Of a stretch of DNA of 64,000 bases, positions 56,100 through 64,000 are shown piece after piece. Numbering within the stretch: position 1 is the stretch's first letter; the number at the start of each line of letters is the position of its first letter. This DNA comes from CAVXDY01 sp963721335 (GTDB lineage Bacteria > Actinomycetota > Thermoleophilia > Miltoncostaeales > Miltoncostaeaceae), in the NCBI GenBank assembly GCA_963721335.1, contig CAVRIV010000008.1:1-64000 (forward strand), read 5' to 3'. The notes beneath the pieces were generated by a model, which searched no databases, was not told where the DNA came from, and worked only from the letters and a program-made list of their open reading frames with translations. Both the position numbers and the translations under genes were made by a program.

Positions 56100-57276
56100 G
56101 AGGACCGGTCCGCGGTCTGGACGCTCGCTCCGGCGAGCTGCCGGTAGAGCCGGAGCACCGAGTCCGCGGACCGCGACCAGGTGAACTCCGAGATCCATGC
56201 CCTACCGGTCGAACCGAGCGATGCCCTCAGGACGGGGTCGTCGGCGAGCCTTTGCAGCGCATCGGCAAACGCCTGGGGCGTGCGCTCCGAGAGGACGCCA
56301 CCCCCGGCCTCCACGAGGTCGGAGAGGCCGTTCACGCAGGTTCCGATGACCGGGATGCCGGTCGCCGCGGCCTCGAGGGCGACGAGGGGAAAGGCCTCGT
56401 AGAGGGTGGGGAAGATGAGGAGGTCCGACGATGCGTAGAAGCGCTCGGTGTCGGCCCGCCGTCCGAAGAACCGGACCCGGTCGCCCACCCGAGCCGGGAC
56501 GCGAGCTCCAGGTACCGCTCGACGTCACCGGAGCCGACCACCCACAGACGGAGACCAGCGAGCGTCCGGGAGGACGCAATCGCGAAGGCCTCGAGCGCCA
56601 GTCCGAGTCCCTTCCGATCCCAGTCGCCGCCGACGAAGAGCACCACGACGTCGTCCGAGCTCACCCCTTCCGTGGAGCGCAGGGTCTCGCGTTCCCCGTC
56701 TCGAGGATGGAACCTCTCGAGGTCAACCCCGTTCGGCGTGATCGTGCTGGCGATGCGGGGGTAGGCCTTTCGTACCTCCTCCTCGACGCCCGAGGAGACG
56801 CAGGCCAACGACCTGACGCGCGTTGGCGAGAAGCACACCCGTTCGGCGGCGAGCGAGATCAAGCGCGTCATTGCGGTGTTGAGCCGGCGCAAGGATGGAG
56901 CGCCGGCCGGCGAGAGCCGACCGGTCTTCTCGACGAAGCCGCGATGGCAGAAATGGACGGACGCGACGTCGGCAGCCATCGGCGCGATGGCCCCGCAGGT
57001 GTGGACCAGATCCACGTCGAGGCGCCGCCGCCGCAGGGGAGCGAGGAGGAAGAACCACAGGAACTTCACGGGGAAGGGACGGGACGGCGTCGGGAGGCGC
57101 CGCCACGAGACGTATGGGCGAAGCTCCGCTCCGAGCGTGTTGGACAGGACCATGAAGTCAACCTCTCCACGGCCCTGCTCGATCAGCTCGAAGAACGCGC
57201 GCTCCATGCCGCCGTGCGAATGCACGTCATGGGCGACGATGAGCACGCGGAGCCTCGGCTTTGTGGTGGACGGCAT
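56096..57276 (-). CDS. Glycosyltransferase family 4 (frameshifted once)
   Basis: About 393 codons. N-terminal 'LRVLIVAHDVHSHGGMERAFFELIE' with the Gly-Gly acceptor loop; 'ITPNGVDLERFHPRDGERE', 'VVLFVGGDWDRKGLGLALEAFA', 'SSDLLIFPTLYEAFPLVALEAAATGIPVIGT' with the EX7E-type motif. One slip near 56492 ('LELASRLG' to 'VGDRVRFFGRRAD'). ATG 57276. It lies 17 bases downstream of the second Wzy-like gene and is coupled to the flippase. Confidence 0.85.
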
Positions 57277-57293
57277 TCGTCGTGACCTGGCCG

Positions 57294-58917
57294 CTAGGCC
57301 CGTCGCGGGAGCCCGGACATCGCCGGGTCATGGTCGGCCTGCGGGTCGGTCAACGGCAGCGTCTCCTCGGAGAGGCGGGTTGCCTCTGCCCAACCGAGGA
57401 CCAGCCACGGGAGCAGACCCACCGCGTACTGGCCACCGTTGAGCCACTGGAGGGCGGTGACGGTCAGCAGGCCCAGTGCGCCAAGTGAGAGGAAGTCGCC
57501 CCGCCGACGCGCGAGCCCGTAGAGGCGGGCGATTCCGAAGCGCGAATATCGCCAGGTAGACCGCGAGCCCCGGGAGCCCCATCCCCACGGCGGCGACGGC
57601 GGGGTCGCCCTCGCCCGGGCCCCGGGCGCCCCCGAACTTCTCCGCGGCGATCGTCGTGTCGGAGAGGCCGGACCCGAGGGGGTTCGAGAAGGCGCTTTGG
57701 ACCCCCTCGACGAGGATGGTCATGTGGATGTCCAGCGTCGAGACGTCGGCGTTGTTGGGGTCGGCGAGCCCTTCGACCTGGTGGGCGATCAGGGGGTCGT
57801 CGATCGGGTCGGGGTCGAGGCTCGATACGACGACCGGAAGGAGGAGCACCAGAGCAACCGCGATGGCGATGGCGGTGGCGATCCGCATGCCCAGGGACAG
57901 CCGGAAGCGGGCCGCCACCATCAACCCGATGGCCGCCACCACCTGAAGATGGCGCTCCACGGGCCGAGGCGGTGAAGACCGCGACGCCGAGGAGCACGAG
58001 GACGGGCGGAGAACCGGGAGCAGGCGCCCGCGATGGAGGAGCCCTGCCACGATGACCGCCACGCCGATCGAGGGTACGCGATGTATTCGGACGCGGAGGA
58101 GAACGTCGCGAACGGGCGGATGACCCCGCCCGACGTTGAGGGCGGTGTAGCCCGAGGTCTCGATCCACCTCCTGTCCCAGGACGGGAAGCCGCTGAAGCT
58201 CTGGACCAGCCCATAGGTCGCCGCGACCACCGACAGCGCCGCCACGAGGATGAGCGCACCCCTCAGGATCCGGTCGTCGATCCGAGTCCCCACCCAGAAG
58301 GCGAGGATCGGCACCAGCACGAACATCAGGCTCGAGGCGCCCGCCAACGGCGAGCCGCCCGCAGGGTTGAAGGCGGCGAGGACCGCGAGGATGCCCAGTG
58401 CGGCCACCAGTTTGGCGAGCGTGCTCTCGCGGAGCACACGCGTCGCGGCCGGCGTCCCGACGAGGATGACGACGATGATCGAGGGCGCGACGAGGAGGAG
58501 CAGGTCGTAGGTCGTCGGCTCCACGAACTCGGTCACGAGCCGACGAACGAGCCCCAGCGCGGCCAGCCACGCGATCAGCGCCGGCACGAGGAGTCGCGCT
58601 GAGATGGCCCCCAATCCGGCGAAGGCTGCGAGCACCGCGCCGAGAATCGCGACCCGGACGGTACCCGGTTGTCCTACGAGCCAGCCGAGGACCACGCACC
58701 ATCCTGCGACCAGGATCGCGAGGAGGCCGACCCCGATGCGGCGGTCCCACGCCTCGTGGTACCCGAAGTCGCGCGGGAGCGCGAATCCGGCTCGTCCCGG
58801 CGAGCGCGTGGCCGGACCCGGGGCGGGCGCCAGCTCGCGCACCCTCGACCGCCGGTAAGCGGCGAACGCGGTCAGGGCGGCAAGGGCCGCGATCACGATG
58901 GCGCCGTAAAGCCTCAT
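57294..58917 (-). CDS. Second O-antigen ligase / Wzy-like membrane protein (frameshifted)
   Basis: About 540 codons with many TM helices. 'AILGAVLAAFAGLGAISARLLVPALIAWLAALGLV' in two segments, 'TYGLVQSFSGFPSWDRRWIETSGYTALNV' and, across slips, 'RPFATFSSASEYIAYL', then 'SNPLGSGLSDTTIAAEKFGG' which is the Wzy_C-type loop near the end, and 'LTVTALQWLNGGQYAVGLLPWLVLGWAEA'. This is a different protein from the ligase at 38575 (no TPR tail). Slips near 58110, 57990-57950 and 57545. ATG 58917. Confidence 0.75.
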
Positions 58918-58996
58918 CCGATGACCCCCGCGCTCGCGACGCGACGCGAGAACGCGCGGCGCCACGGTCGATGGGCGCCGTTGGCTCCCGGCCAGC

Positions 58997-60265
58997 TCAT
59001 GCTGCGGCGTCCCCCGGCACGGATCGTCCTGCGACCGCCGCCAGAGCACCGGTGATTTGCTCCGCCATGCGCGAGGCAGTGAAGCGCGCTTGGTAGAGGT
59101 CGTGACCCGCCCGACCCATCTGGCTGCGCAGCGCCCGGTCGCGCACGAGCCGTTCGACCGCGGTCGTCAGCGAGCGGACATCCCCCGGCGGGACGAGGAT
59201 GCCCGAGCGTCCATCCGCGACGATCTCGGTGGGTCCTGCACTCGCGAAAGCGACGATCGGGATTCCAAGGGCCATCGCCTCGATCAGGACGATGCCGAAC
59301 GGCTCGTTGTCCGAGGCGTTCACGAGGACGTCCATGGCGCCCATGAGCCGACGGGCGTCGGGCACTTGGCCGGTGAACTTCACGCGGTCGGCGACCCCGA
59401 GCGCTTCTGCGCGTCGGTGCAGCTCGGGTTCGCAGTCCGGCTCGAGGCCATGGGCGTCACCGCCCACCACCAGGCCGTGGACAGGTTCGGGCGCGTCGAT
59501 CGACGCGAGCGCCTCGAGGACGTGGTGGTGACCCTTCCACCGCTGGAGTCGTCCGACCGTCCCGACGAGTACGGCATCGTGCGGGATCCCGAGGCCGGCC
59601 CGCAGCGCCCGGCGCTCTGCGTCGGAGAGCGGCAGGGCTGCTCTCACGCCAGGATGGACGACCGTCACGGGGCGTCTCGGGCGCAGCCTCGCCTGCGCTT
59701 CGGCCACGGCATGGGAGGAGCAGATCGCCCCGGCGCTCGGAATGGCCGTCGCCAGTCTGGAGAGCCAGCCGCCATCCGGTATCTCCGCTGGCCAGAACAG
59801 GGTTCGCCGCGACAGACGCGCCGCCGCCGCCGCCGGACCGCAGTAGAGGTGCGCCTTGGTCGTCCAGCTCAGGACCGCCTCCGGGTGGTCTCGGCGGAGG
59901 ATCCCCACGAGGTCCCGCACCACCCTCGGGAAACGGTTCAGCTGCCTGAGACGGCCTGCCGGGATCACCGTGGTCCGGATTCCGAGGTCCGCCACCTCCC
60001 CGGGAAGGGGACCGGGTTGCAGGAAAACGAAATGCGGATCGATCGCGAGGCGGTCGATCTCCTCACAGAAGGTCAGGAGCCTGTTCTCGGCTCCGCCGAG
60101 GCGCTCGCCCCAGGACGCCACGATGACCGAGCGCACGGGACCCCGGAGCGTCTCGGCGCGAGGCGACCACCGTCCCGCCGACGGCGAGCTCGCAGTGGCC
60201 AGAGGTCGGGACGCCCGCTCATGGGCGTTCTGGGTGAGGCGGTCGTGGACGATGGCGACCCTCAT
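58997..60265 (-). CDS. Glycosyltransferase family 4
   Basis: 422 residues, intact. The true GT start appears to be 'VRSVIVASWGERLGGAENRLLTF' at about residue 44; the preceding 43 residues begin 'MRVAIVHDRLTQNAHERAS', which itself looks like the first strand of another GT-B enzyme. Then 'TVVHPGVRAALPLSDAERRALRAGLG', 'VLVGTVGRLQRWKGHHHVLEALA' and 'MDVLVNASDNEPFGIVLIEAMALGIPIVAFASAGPTEIV' (EX7E motif). ATG 60265 overlaps the stop of the gene upstream (ATGA). The N-terminal 43 residues may be a scar from recombination between GT genes. Confidence 0.85.
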   Translation of the reverse strand: MRVAIVHDRLTQNAHERASRPLATASSPSAGRWSPRAETLRGPVRSVIVASWGERLGGAENRLLTFCEEIDRLAIDPHFVFLQPGPLPGEVADLGIRTTVIPAGRLRQLNRFPRVVRDLVGILRRDHPEAVLSWTTKAHLYCGPAAAAARLSRRTLFWPAEIPDGGWLSRLATAIPSAGAICSSHAVAEAQARLRPRRPVTVVHPGVRAALPLSDAERRALRAGLGIPHDAVLVGTVGRLQRWKGHHHVLEALASIDAPEPVHGLVVGGDAHGLEPDCEPELHRRAEALGVADRVKFTGQVPDARRLMGAMDVLVNASDNEPFGIVLIEAMALGIPIVAFASAGPTEIVADGRSGILVPPGDVRSLTTAVERLVRDRALRSQMGRAGHDLYQARFTASRMAEQITGALAAVAGRSVPGDAAA

Positions 60266-60990
60266 CGCCCCGGCCTGGCCGAGGCGCGGTCCGCGAGCAC
60301 GCGCTCATAGATTCCCTCGACCTGCGCGGCGCTGGTTTCCGGCGAGTACTCGCATGCCGTCTCACGGCCGGACGGGGCGATCCTGTCCACGACCCCCACT
60401 TGCGGAGGCACTCGGCCGGTGGCGCTTCGGGGGGTGGGCGACCCCGAGGGCGTTGCAACCGGGCACGCGATCACCGCCACGGGGCAGCGAGCGCGGGGGA
60501 GGGTGGTGCGAGCGATCGCGAGTTCGCGATGATCGCGTCCGGCAGGTGGGCCACGGCGCGCAGCGCAGCGAAGCGGACTGCGGGGAGATGGCCGGCCAGC
60601 CGGTCGCGGAGGTGCCACACGATCGGCACGCCGACGAGCGCGCAGCCACGGCGCCGTACAGGGCCGACTTCAGGGAGTTCGTCTCGACGAGGTCGGGCGC
60701 GAGGCGGCGAAGGCGCCGGGCGAGCGCGGCCACGTGGCCGCCCGATGCGAGGGCCGCACCCAGGGAAGCCTCGCGAGGCGTCACCCGATCGCGCTTGAGG
60801 CCGCGCGCCCGCTCCGGCATCGCGACGACCTCGACCGACACGCCCGCGCGCGTGAGCCGCGCGACGAGCGGCCCGTCCTCGGCGAGGATGACGTGGACGT
60901 CCACGCCGCCCAGCGCCTCCAGCGTGCGCGCCATGGCGATCTCGCCGCCCGACAGCTGCGCGCAGTGGTCGAGGAACACGATCCGCGGAC
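60262..60990 (-). pseudogene. Glycosyltransferase family 4 lacking its C-terminal domain (internal deletion)
   Basis: The N-terminal GT-B half is recognisable: 'RIVFLDHCAQLSGGEIAMARTL', 'VHVILAEDGPLVARLTRAGVSVEVV', 'DLVETNSLKSALYGAVAAR', 'GVPIVWHLRDRLAGHLPAVRF' and 'DAIIANSRSLA'. Directly after this the sequence jumps to the very end of such a protein, 'VGVVDRIAP' then 'EYSPETSAAQVEGIYERVLA'. Some 130-150 residues that should hold the sugar-nucleotide site are missing, which frame errors alone cannot explain. Slips near 60640 and 60480. It is likely inactive or a partner protein. Stop overlaps the next gene. Confidence 0.55.
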
Positions 60991-62176
60991 GTCGGCGCCG
61001 CGACGGGCGACGACCGACGCGTAGATCGCGCGGTGACGTCGCGCCGCCGGCCCAGGTGAAGCGCTCCGCGTGGGCCCGGCATCGCTCCGGCGACGGGAGG
61101 GGAACGCTGCCGTCGCGCGCGCCGGCGAGGCGGCGCGCGAGGGCCGCGTGATCGCCGGGCGGGCACGACCGGGTCGACCGCCCAGGCCGGCGACGGCCTC
61201 GGGAAGACCACCCACATCCGTCACGACGACGGGCGTGCCGCACGCGAGCGCCTCGAGCACGACCAGGCCGAAGCCCTCCAGCTCGACCGTCGGCGTCACG
61301 CAGACGTCGGCCGCCCGGTACCAGTCGCGCAGCTCGTCGTCGTCGACGCGTCCGAGGAATCGGACGCTCGACGCCGATCCCGAGCTCGCGGGCGAGCTGC
61401 CTCCAGGCGCGGGCGCAGCGGTCCCTCGCCGATGATCGCGAGGAGGCCGGGTCCCCCCGTCGTCGGGAGAGCTCCCCCCACGAGCGGAGGAGCACCTCCA
61501 GTCCCATCCGCGGCACCAGGCGGCGGGCGACGACCGCCGTCCAGCATCCGGGGCTCAGCCCGAGGCGCTCGCGCTCGCTGCCGTCGCCGGGTGCGAACCG
61601 ATCGAGGTCGACGCCGGGCGGGACGATCTCGACGCGCCAGGGCGCGACGCCGTACCTCTCGACGAGGAGTACGGCGGAAGGCCGCCGACAGCACCACGAA
61701 GCGGTCGGCGCGGCGGTAGACGGCAGCGCTCGATCGCCCGCTTGACCGTGACGACCAGCGTCGCGCTCACCACCCGCGCCGCCTCTCGGCCGCCCACGGT
61801 CCGTGGAAGTGCACGACCAGGGGGCGGCGGCGGAGCGCCGTGACGAGGAGGGGAAGAGCGCCATAGAGCGCGAAGTGCGAGTCGATCAGGTCGGTGCCGG
61901 CGCCGCGCGCGGCGCGCCGCCGCGCAGGTAGGGACCAGACGCGCCAGGAGCGGCCGCGCTCCGTCGGACGCGACCAGGACTCCGGGCGCCGGGGTCTCCG
62001 CCGGGCCGATGACCACGGCGGGCGGCGGGGCGCCGGCTCAGGGCCAGGGCCGAGTGGAGATCGCGGAAGTAGCGGTTCAGCCCCCCAGCCTGATCGGGGA
62101 ACCAGCCCATCCCCAGCATGAGCGGCATCGGGTCTGCCGTTGCGGTCGCCCCGAGCCGCTCCGGCGTCGCGCTCAT
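60985..62176 (-). CDS. Glycosyltransferase family 4 (heavily frameshifted)
   Basis: About 395 codons. Start 'MSATPERLGATATADPMPL' then 'MLGMGWFPDQAGGLNRYFRDLHSALA', typical of GT4 with the N-terminal GGLNRY loop; 'PLVVHFHGPWAAE', 'RYGVAPWRVEIVPPGVDLDRFAPGDGSERERLGL', 'AVVARRLVPRMGLEVLLRSW', 'LLAIIGEGPLRPRLE', 'VCVTPTVELEGFGLVVLEALACGTPVVVTDVGGLPEAV' in parts, and 'AERFTWAG' near the end. At least nine slips between 61000 and 62040. ATG 62176 overlaps the stop of the kinase gene (ATGA). The 3' boundary with the next GT is approximate. Confidence 0.72.
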
Positions 62177-63762
62177 CGCACGAGGCGTCGGGAGGGGTCC
62201 TCCGTTGGAGCCGAGGACTCGCTGCGACCGTAGTACCCGCCGTAGTCCTCGTCCGACGGCGAGCCCGTCACGACGACCCCGAGCTTGGCGGCGCGCATGC
62301 GGCGCAGCAGGCGGGAGGTCTCCGCGAGCATGTGCTGGGAGACCAGGTTGACGCGCGCCACGACCAGCAACGCCTCGATGTTCATGCTCATGGCCATCGT
62401 GTCGCCGACGCGCAGGAGCGGCGGGGTGTCGAGGATCACCAGCTCGGAGCGCTCGCGAAGATCGGACAGGAGCGCACCGAGCGCCGGGCTGGAGACGAGC
62501 TGGCCCGCGTCGCTCGCCGGCGGGCCGCTGGGCAGGAGGTGGAGCGTTCCCGCGCCGTCGCGGCCGTTGCGGTCGGGGACCGCGGGCGCGTCCCGGTCGA
62601 GCTCGATGGGGATCAGCGCCTGATCGACGGGCCACTCGCGGCGCACGATGTCGGTCACGCCCGGCCGCTCCGCCGCGTCGAAGTAGGTGTGAAGCGTCGG
62701 ACGCCGCAGGTCGAGATCGACCAGGATCACCCGCGTTCCGGCCCGGGCGAAGGCAACGGCGAGATTGCCCGCGGTCGTGGACTTCCCCTCGCCGTTGACG
62801 GCACTCGTGACGGCGATGATCCGCGAGCGTCGTTCGAGGTCGACGAACTCGATGTTCGTGCGCAGCATCCGGAAGGCCTCGGCGCCCCCGCCGGTGGGCT
62901 GCTCCGTCATCACGAGCCGGTTCGCCGACCGCACGCGTTTCGGTGGCTCCGGGATGCGCGCGAGGAGCGTGAGCCCGAGCCGCTCGCTGATCTCGTCGGC
63001 GCTGCGGACGGATGTGTCGAGAGCCTCCCGCAGGAATGCGAACCCGATGCCGACCAGGAGCCCGAGCCCGAGCCCGATGGCGCCGTTGCGGATGGGGGTC
63101 GGAGCCACCTTGGCGGCCTCGGTCCCCTCCTTGACGAGCAGCGCGTTCGACGTCTGCAGGGACTGGAGCGTCTGGAGGGTCTGGTCCTTGTCGATCAGGT
63201 TGGCCAGGAGATCCGAGCCGCTGGCGGTCTGCTGGCTGAGCGAGAGCGCGTCGATCCGGGTCTGCAGCTCGTCGCGGGCGCGGGTGATCGCCGCGGTGTC
63301 GAGCTCGAGGCGGTAGGCGATGAACTGGGTCGCGTACTCCGTCGCGAGCTTCGTCGCGAGCTCGGGATCCTCGTCCCGGACCGTGAACGTCAGGAGATCG
63401 GACGAGGGCGAGGCGGACACCGATGACGAGCCCAGGAAGTCGTCGATGCTGCGTCCGGGCTCTCCCGCTGCCTGCAGCGTCTTCCGCGCGACGGTGGGGA
63501 CGCGGGCGAGGCTCGCCTGGGTCGCGGCGGCCCTCTCCGGATCGACGGTGGCCGTCGAATCGGTCGTCCCCGTGAGGCTGCCGGCGAGGTTCTGATAGCT
63601 CAGGAGGACGTCGGCCGAGGATTCGTAGACGGGGGTCTTGCTGGTCGAGGCGGCAAAGGCCGCGCCCGCTGCGATGATCGCCGCGGCGAGGATGATCCAC
63701 CATCGCCGCCGGAGGACCGCCAGAATGCGGCGAAGCGCGAGCGGCTCGCGAGAGGTTTCCAT
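62173..63762 (-). CDS. Wzc-type polysaccharide co-polymerase / BY-kinase
   Basis: 529 residues, intact. The N-terminal Wzz domain has TM1 'WWIILAAAIIAAGAAFAAS' and TM2 'AIGLGLGLLVGIGFAFLREALD' around an external helical part. The kinase domain has Walker A 'VTSAVNGEGKSTTAGNLAVAFA', Walker A' 'VILVDLDLRRPTLHTYF' and Walker B 'LVILDTPPLLRVGD'. The C-terminus carries only three tyrosines (DYGGYYGR, about 507-511), a reduced cluster. BY-kinases control chain length and assembly through cycles of autophosphorylation. Divergent from a CpsB-type phosphatase, its natural partner. ATG 63762 is preferred to the adjacent GTG. Confidence 0.9.
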   Translation of the reverse strand: METSREPLALRRILAVLRRRWWIILAAAIIAAGAAFAASTSKTPVYESSADVLLSYQNLAGSLTGTTDSTATVDPERAAATQASLARVPTVARKTLQAAGEPGRSIDDFLGSSSVSASPSSDLLTFTVRDEDPELATKLATEYATQFIAYRLELDTAAITRARDELQTRIDALSLSQQTASGSDLLANLIDKDQTLQTLQSLQTSNALLVKEGTEAAKVAPTPIRNGAIGLGLGLLVGIGFAFLREALDTSVRSADEISERLGLTLLARIPEPPKRVRSANRLVMTEQPTGGGAEAFRMLRTNIEFVDLERRSRIIAVTSAVNGEGKSTTAGNLAVAFARAGTRVILVDLDLRRPTLHTYFDAAERPGVTDIVRREWPVDQALIPIELDRDAPAVPDRNGRDGAGTLHLLPSGPPASDAGQLVSSPALGALLSDLRERSELVILDTPPLLRVGDTMAMSMNIEALLVVARVNLVSQHMLAETSRLLRRMRAAKLGVVVTGSPSDEDYGGYYGRSESSAPTEDPSRRLVR

Positions 63763-63815
63763 CACGTACCGCCCATCGTCCGGATCGCCATCCGACTGGA
63801 GCCGCGGGGACGCCC

Positions 63816-64000
63816 GTGATCGACCTGCACAGCCATATCCTTCCCGGCATCGATGACGGCGCCCGCACGCTGATCGACAGCGTCGGCCTCGCCCGCGACG
63901 CCGTCCGGGACGGGGTGACGACGATGGTAGCGACGCCCCACGTGCGCGACGACTACCCGACGCGGCCCGAGACGATGGAGCGACTCACCGGCGAGGTGCG
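63816..64000 (+). CDS. CpsB/YwqE-type tyrosine-protein phosphatase, PHP family (3' end outside window)
   Basis: The first 61 residues of a PHP-domain protein: 'VIDLHSHILPGIDDGARTL' with the metal-binding HxH and the DDGA turn, 'VGLARDAVRDGVTTMVATPHVRDDYPTR' with the next His. This pattern is typical of manganese-dependent CpsB/CapC/YwqE phosphatases that remove phosphate from Wzc/CpsD kinases. GTG start at 63816 with GGGGA upstream, 53 bases from the divergent kinase gene. Runs off the right edge. Confidence 0.8.
   Translation, partial: MIDLHSHILPGIDDGARTLIDSVGLARDAVRDGVTTMVATPHVRDDYPTRPETMERLTGEV

Overview
The window is very GC-rich DNA from a Gram-positive, high-GC bacterium, most likely an actinobacterium of the Thermoleophilia/Solirubrobacterales type. 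That placement is an inference from gene content: an F420/LLM-type oxidoreductase, a DUF6636-Excalibur secreted protein, a TIGR04325 methyltransferase, and frequent GTG/TTG starts. At least twelve genes look leaderless, with a TANNNT -10 box 6-8 bases before the start codon. There is no outer-membrane export gene. I see no tRNA, rRNA, CRISPR array, insertion sequence or phage, and no gene-free stretch longer than about 260 bases.

Layout. 1-2.0 kb: cupin and SnoaL-like genes divergent from a LuxR regulator. 2.0-10.2 kb: an amine/acid catabolic region. It holds an aminobutyraldehyde-type dehydrogenase, a CCG-type iron-sulfur oxidoreductase, a GlcD-like FAD oxidase, a small unknown protein, an LLM flavin/F420 oxidoreductase, a class III aminotransferase, an HxlR regulator and a MaoC-like dehydratase. 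10.2-12.4 kb: cupin, MarR regulator, ArsB/NhaD-like permease. 12.4-15.7 kb: a polar amino acid ABC importer (two permeases, binding protein, ATPase). 15.8-24.1 kb: secreted Excalibur protein, glucose-6-phosphate dehydrogenase, TypA/BipA, a 5'-3' exonuclease with toxin-antitoxin debris at its end, enoyl-CoA hydratase, a PAS-GAF-GGDEF cyclase and a PhoU-like protein. 24.2-38.5 kb: membrane proteins, a PadR unit, an SDR/DUF2867 protein, a copper-radical (galactose-oxidase/GlxA-like) oxidase, PPK2, an AI-2E-family permease, MutS2, a nitroreductase, a lipoprotein and a lysine/proline-rich exported protein.

38.5-64 kb is one large polysaccharide locus. It contains a Wzy-like polymerase/ligase with a TPR tail, an ECF sigma factor and an initiating phosphoglycosyltransferase. 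A secreted clan-A-like glycosidase follows, then three methyltransferases, about eight glycosyltransferases (two close paralogues, one internally deleted) and an amino-sugar pair (NAD epimerase plus DegT-type aminotransferase). It ends with a flippase, a second Wzy-like protein, a Wzc-type kinase and, divergently, a CpsB-type phosphatase. Most junctions are 4-base ATGA/GTGA overlaps, so the 48.2-63.8 kb minus-strand block reads as one long operon. The inferred logic is: the lipid-linked sugar starter is built, extended and methylated by the GTs and MTases, flipped, polymerised by Wzy, and controlled by Wzc/CpsB.

Data quality. About half of the genes carry one or more +1/-1 frame changes while the protein sequence continues in the next frame. 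The pattern (many single-base insertions beside C/G, often making or touching GATC) looks like consensus error from uncorrected long reads, not mass gene decay. For those genes I give the full span across frames and say so. Only a few loci look truly broken: the MazF remnant, the internally deleted GT, a kinase-like tail and the 5' end of the Excalibur gene.
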